64,000 bases of DNA from Elizabethkingia sp. YR214 (GTDB taxonomy: Bacteria; Bacteroidota; Bacteroidia; Flavobacteriales; Weeksellaceae), in the NCBI RefSeq assembly GCF_003058195.1, contig NZ_QBUH01000001.1, forward strand, positions 186,001 to 250,000. Reading direction: 5' to 3'. The number at the start of each line of letters is the position of its first letter. Positions within the stretch are counted from its first letter, which is position 1. The notes below the pieces were generated by a model. That model made no database searches. It was given only the letters and a program-made list of their open reading frames with translations, and was not told the DNA's origin. The position numbers were made by a program, and so were the translations under genes. Positions 63,279 to 64,000 of the stretch are shown here, in pieces.

Positions 63279-64000
63279 CTACTCCGGCTTAACCCCCACA
63301 AAATCTGCAGGTGCGGCATCATACTTCAGTTTATTTTTCAGTGATTCACGAATAGAATCCGTCATTTCATCCAGAAGTTTTTGCTTGTATGTTGGCTTAT
63401 AATAAATAAGACTTATTTCTCTTTTCGGGTAAGGTTTTCTGAAATGGAAGACCTTTTCTCTTTGTCCTTCCGTAAGGTGATCCACAGCCATTTCCGGAAT
63501 AACCGTCAATCCTCCGACTCTGTCTACCATCTGAACCAAAGTATTAACGCTGGATGCTTTGAAATCCAGATTAGATGGCTTCAGTTCGTTTTCTTTTAAT
63601 TTACAGATATTTTCTACCTGCGTACGAAGGCAGTTTCCTTCTGATAATAACCATACGTCTTCCAGATCAATATCTTCAGGGATAATGAAGCTGTCTCCGT
63701 CTTTGTTAAGATCTTTATTAGAAGAATAAATCAACAATTCTTCGTTGTACAGAAAATCACTAAAGAATTCATCTGCGGCGGCATAAGGCGTAGAAATAAT
63801 CCCCGCATCAATCTCACCGGATTTTAGTGCCTTAATTACATTCTCTGTAGTCATTTCCTTCACATTCATTTCAATCTTAGGATTTCTTCTGAGGAAATCA
63901 AAGATCTCATTAGGCAGCAGGAATGCAGATACTGTAGGAATAATTCCAAGATTAATTTTCCCTGACACGATATTGTTCAGGAGATTGGCCCTGTTACGGA
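63279..64000 (-). CDS. oxyR: OxyR-type LysR-family regulator, partial (N-terminus outside window)
   Basis: The frame is open to the right window edge; about 240 residues of the C-terminal effector domain are visible (RNRANLLNNIVSGKINLGIIPTVSAFLLP...). The N-terminal helix-turn-helix lies beyond the window. The key feature is NCLRTQVENIC: two cysteines nine positions apart, at the place of the redox pair Cys199/Cys208 of E. coli OxyR (spacing C-x8-C). This makes a hydrogen-peroxide sensor likely. It lies upstream of metK and sod on the same strand. GTG at 63968 is an internal valine codon, not the start. Confidence 0.9.
   Translation of the reverse strand, partial: RNRANLLNNIVSGKINLGIIPTVSAFLLPNEIFDFLRRNPKIEMNVKEMTTENVIKALKSGEIDAGIISTPYAAADEFFSDFLYNEELLIYSSNKDLNKDGDSFIIPEDIDLEDVWLLSEGNCLRTQVENICKLKENELKPSNLDFKASSVNTLVQMVDRVGGLTVIPEMAVDHLTEGQREKVFHFRKPYPKREISLIYYKPTYKQKLLDEMTDSIRESLKNKLKYDAAPADFVGVKPE

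Noticed and set aside
63966-63968. GTG at 63968 as the start of the OxyR-type gene
   Set aside because: The frame continues upstream to the window edge with OxyR-like sequence, and the protein would lack its DNA-binding domain.
1-64000. tRNA genes, insertion sequences, prophage or integron parts
   Set aside because: All spacers were read; none shows a cloverleaf, transposase or integrase frame, or terminal inverted repeats with target duplications.

Overview
The window is a chromosomal segment of a low-GC Bacteroidota bacterium, most probably a Flavobacteriia member of the Weeksellaceae (Elizabethkingia/Chryseobacterium type). The evidence is three SusC/SusD pairs, four further TonB-dependent receptors, a Bacteroidota-type promoter -7 element (TAnnTTTG) in front of many genes, few Shine-Dalgarno sequences, and AT-rich spacers with short hairpin terminators. 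The genus is inferred from protein style, not from a database search. I see no rRNA, tRNA, insertion sequence, prophage or CRISPR array.

Layout. 1-8109 (minus): two tandem SusC-SusD nutrient-uptake pairs; the second SusD is cut by the window edge. 8601-13290 (minus): the rimP-nusA-infB operon. 13523-20069 (plus): a SusB-like GH97 alpha-glucosidase, UDP-glucose dehydrogenase, beta-carbonic anhydrase, a small secreted protein and a SulP anion transporter. 20078-24023 (minus): mfd-pth. 24336-27698 (plus): a Lys-rich secreted protein, a GH3-fold protein and an MFS transporter. 27904-33285 (plus): dnaB, rnhA, nadB, a sulfurtransferase and nadC in one compact run. 33365-41779 (plus): three tandem paralogous TonB-dependent receptors, two of which look like a 3.07-kb tandem duplication. 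41869-44497 (plus): a four-helix membrane protein, asd and a CDF cation transporter. 44619-48029 (plus): an AmgK-like sugar kinase, a stand-alone RapZ C-terminal domain, a MurU-like nucleotidyltransferase, a LOG-family protein and a DUF6702-like protein. 48278-53883: a TonB receptor plus DUF5689-like lipoprotein, divergent from a secreted endonuclease/phosphatase-fold enzyme. 53956-61026: a small lipoprotein, a SusCD pair, and divergently an MFS sugar transporter with a NUDIX-type sugar regulator. 61073-64000 (minus): superoxide dismutase, metK behind a probable SAM-II-like riboswitch, and an OxyR-type regulator cut by the window edge.

How the genes work together. Much of the window is outer-membrane nutrient import (SusCD and TonB receptors) with a few matching enzymes, transporters and one regulator. 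Housekeeping blocks (translation initiation, transcription-coupled repair, replication, NAD synthesis, methionine/aspartate metabolism, oxidative stress) sit between them. The most interesting items are the kinase-RapZ-uridylyltransferase operon, which looks like a cell-wall amino-sugar salvage route with a built-in sensor domain; a repeated TTAACA/TGTTAAA motif with fixed spacing before the three tandem receptors; a related palindrome before two susC genes; the metK leader; and the SusCD-MFS-NUDIX locus, where the NUDIX box has lost its catalytic residues.
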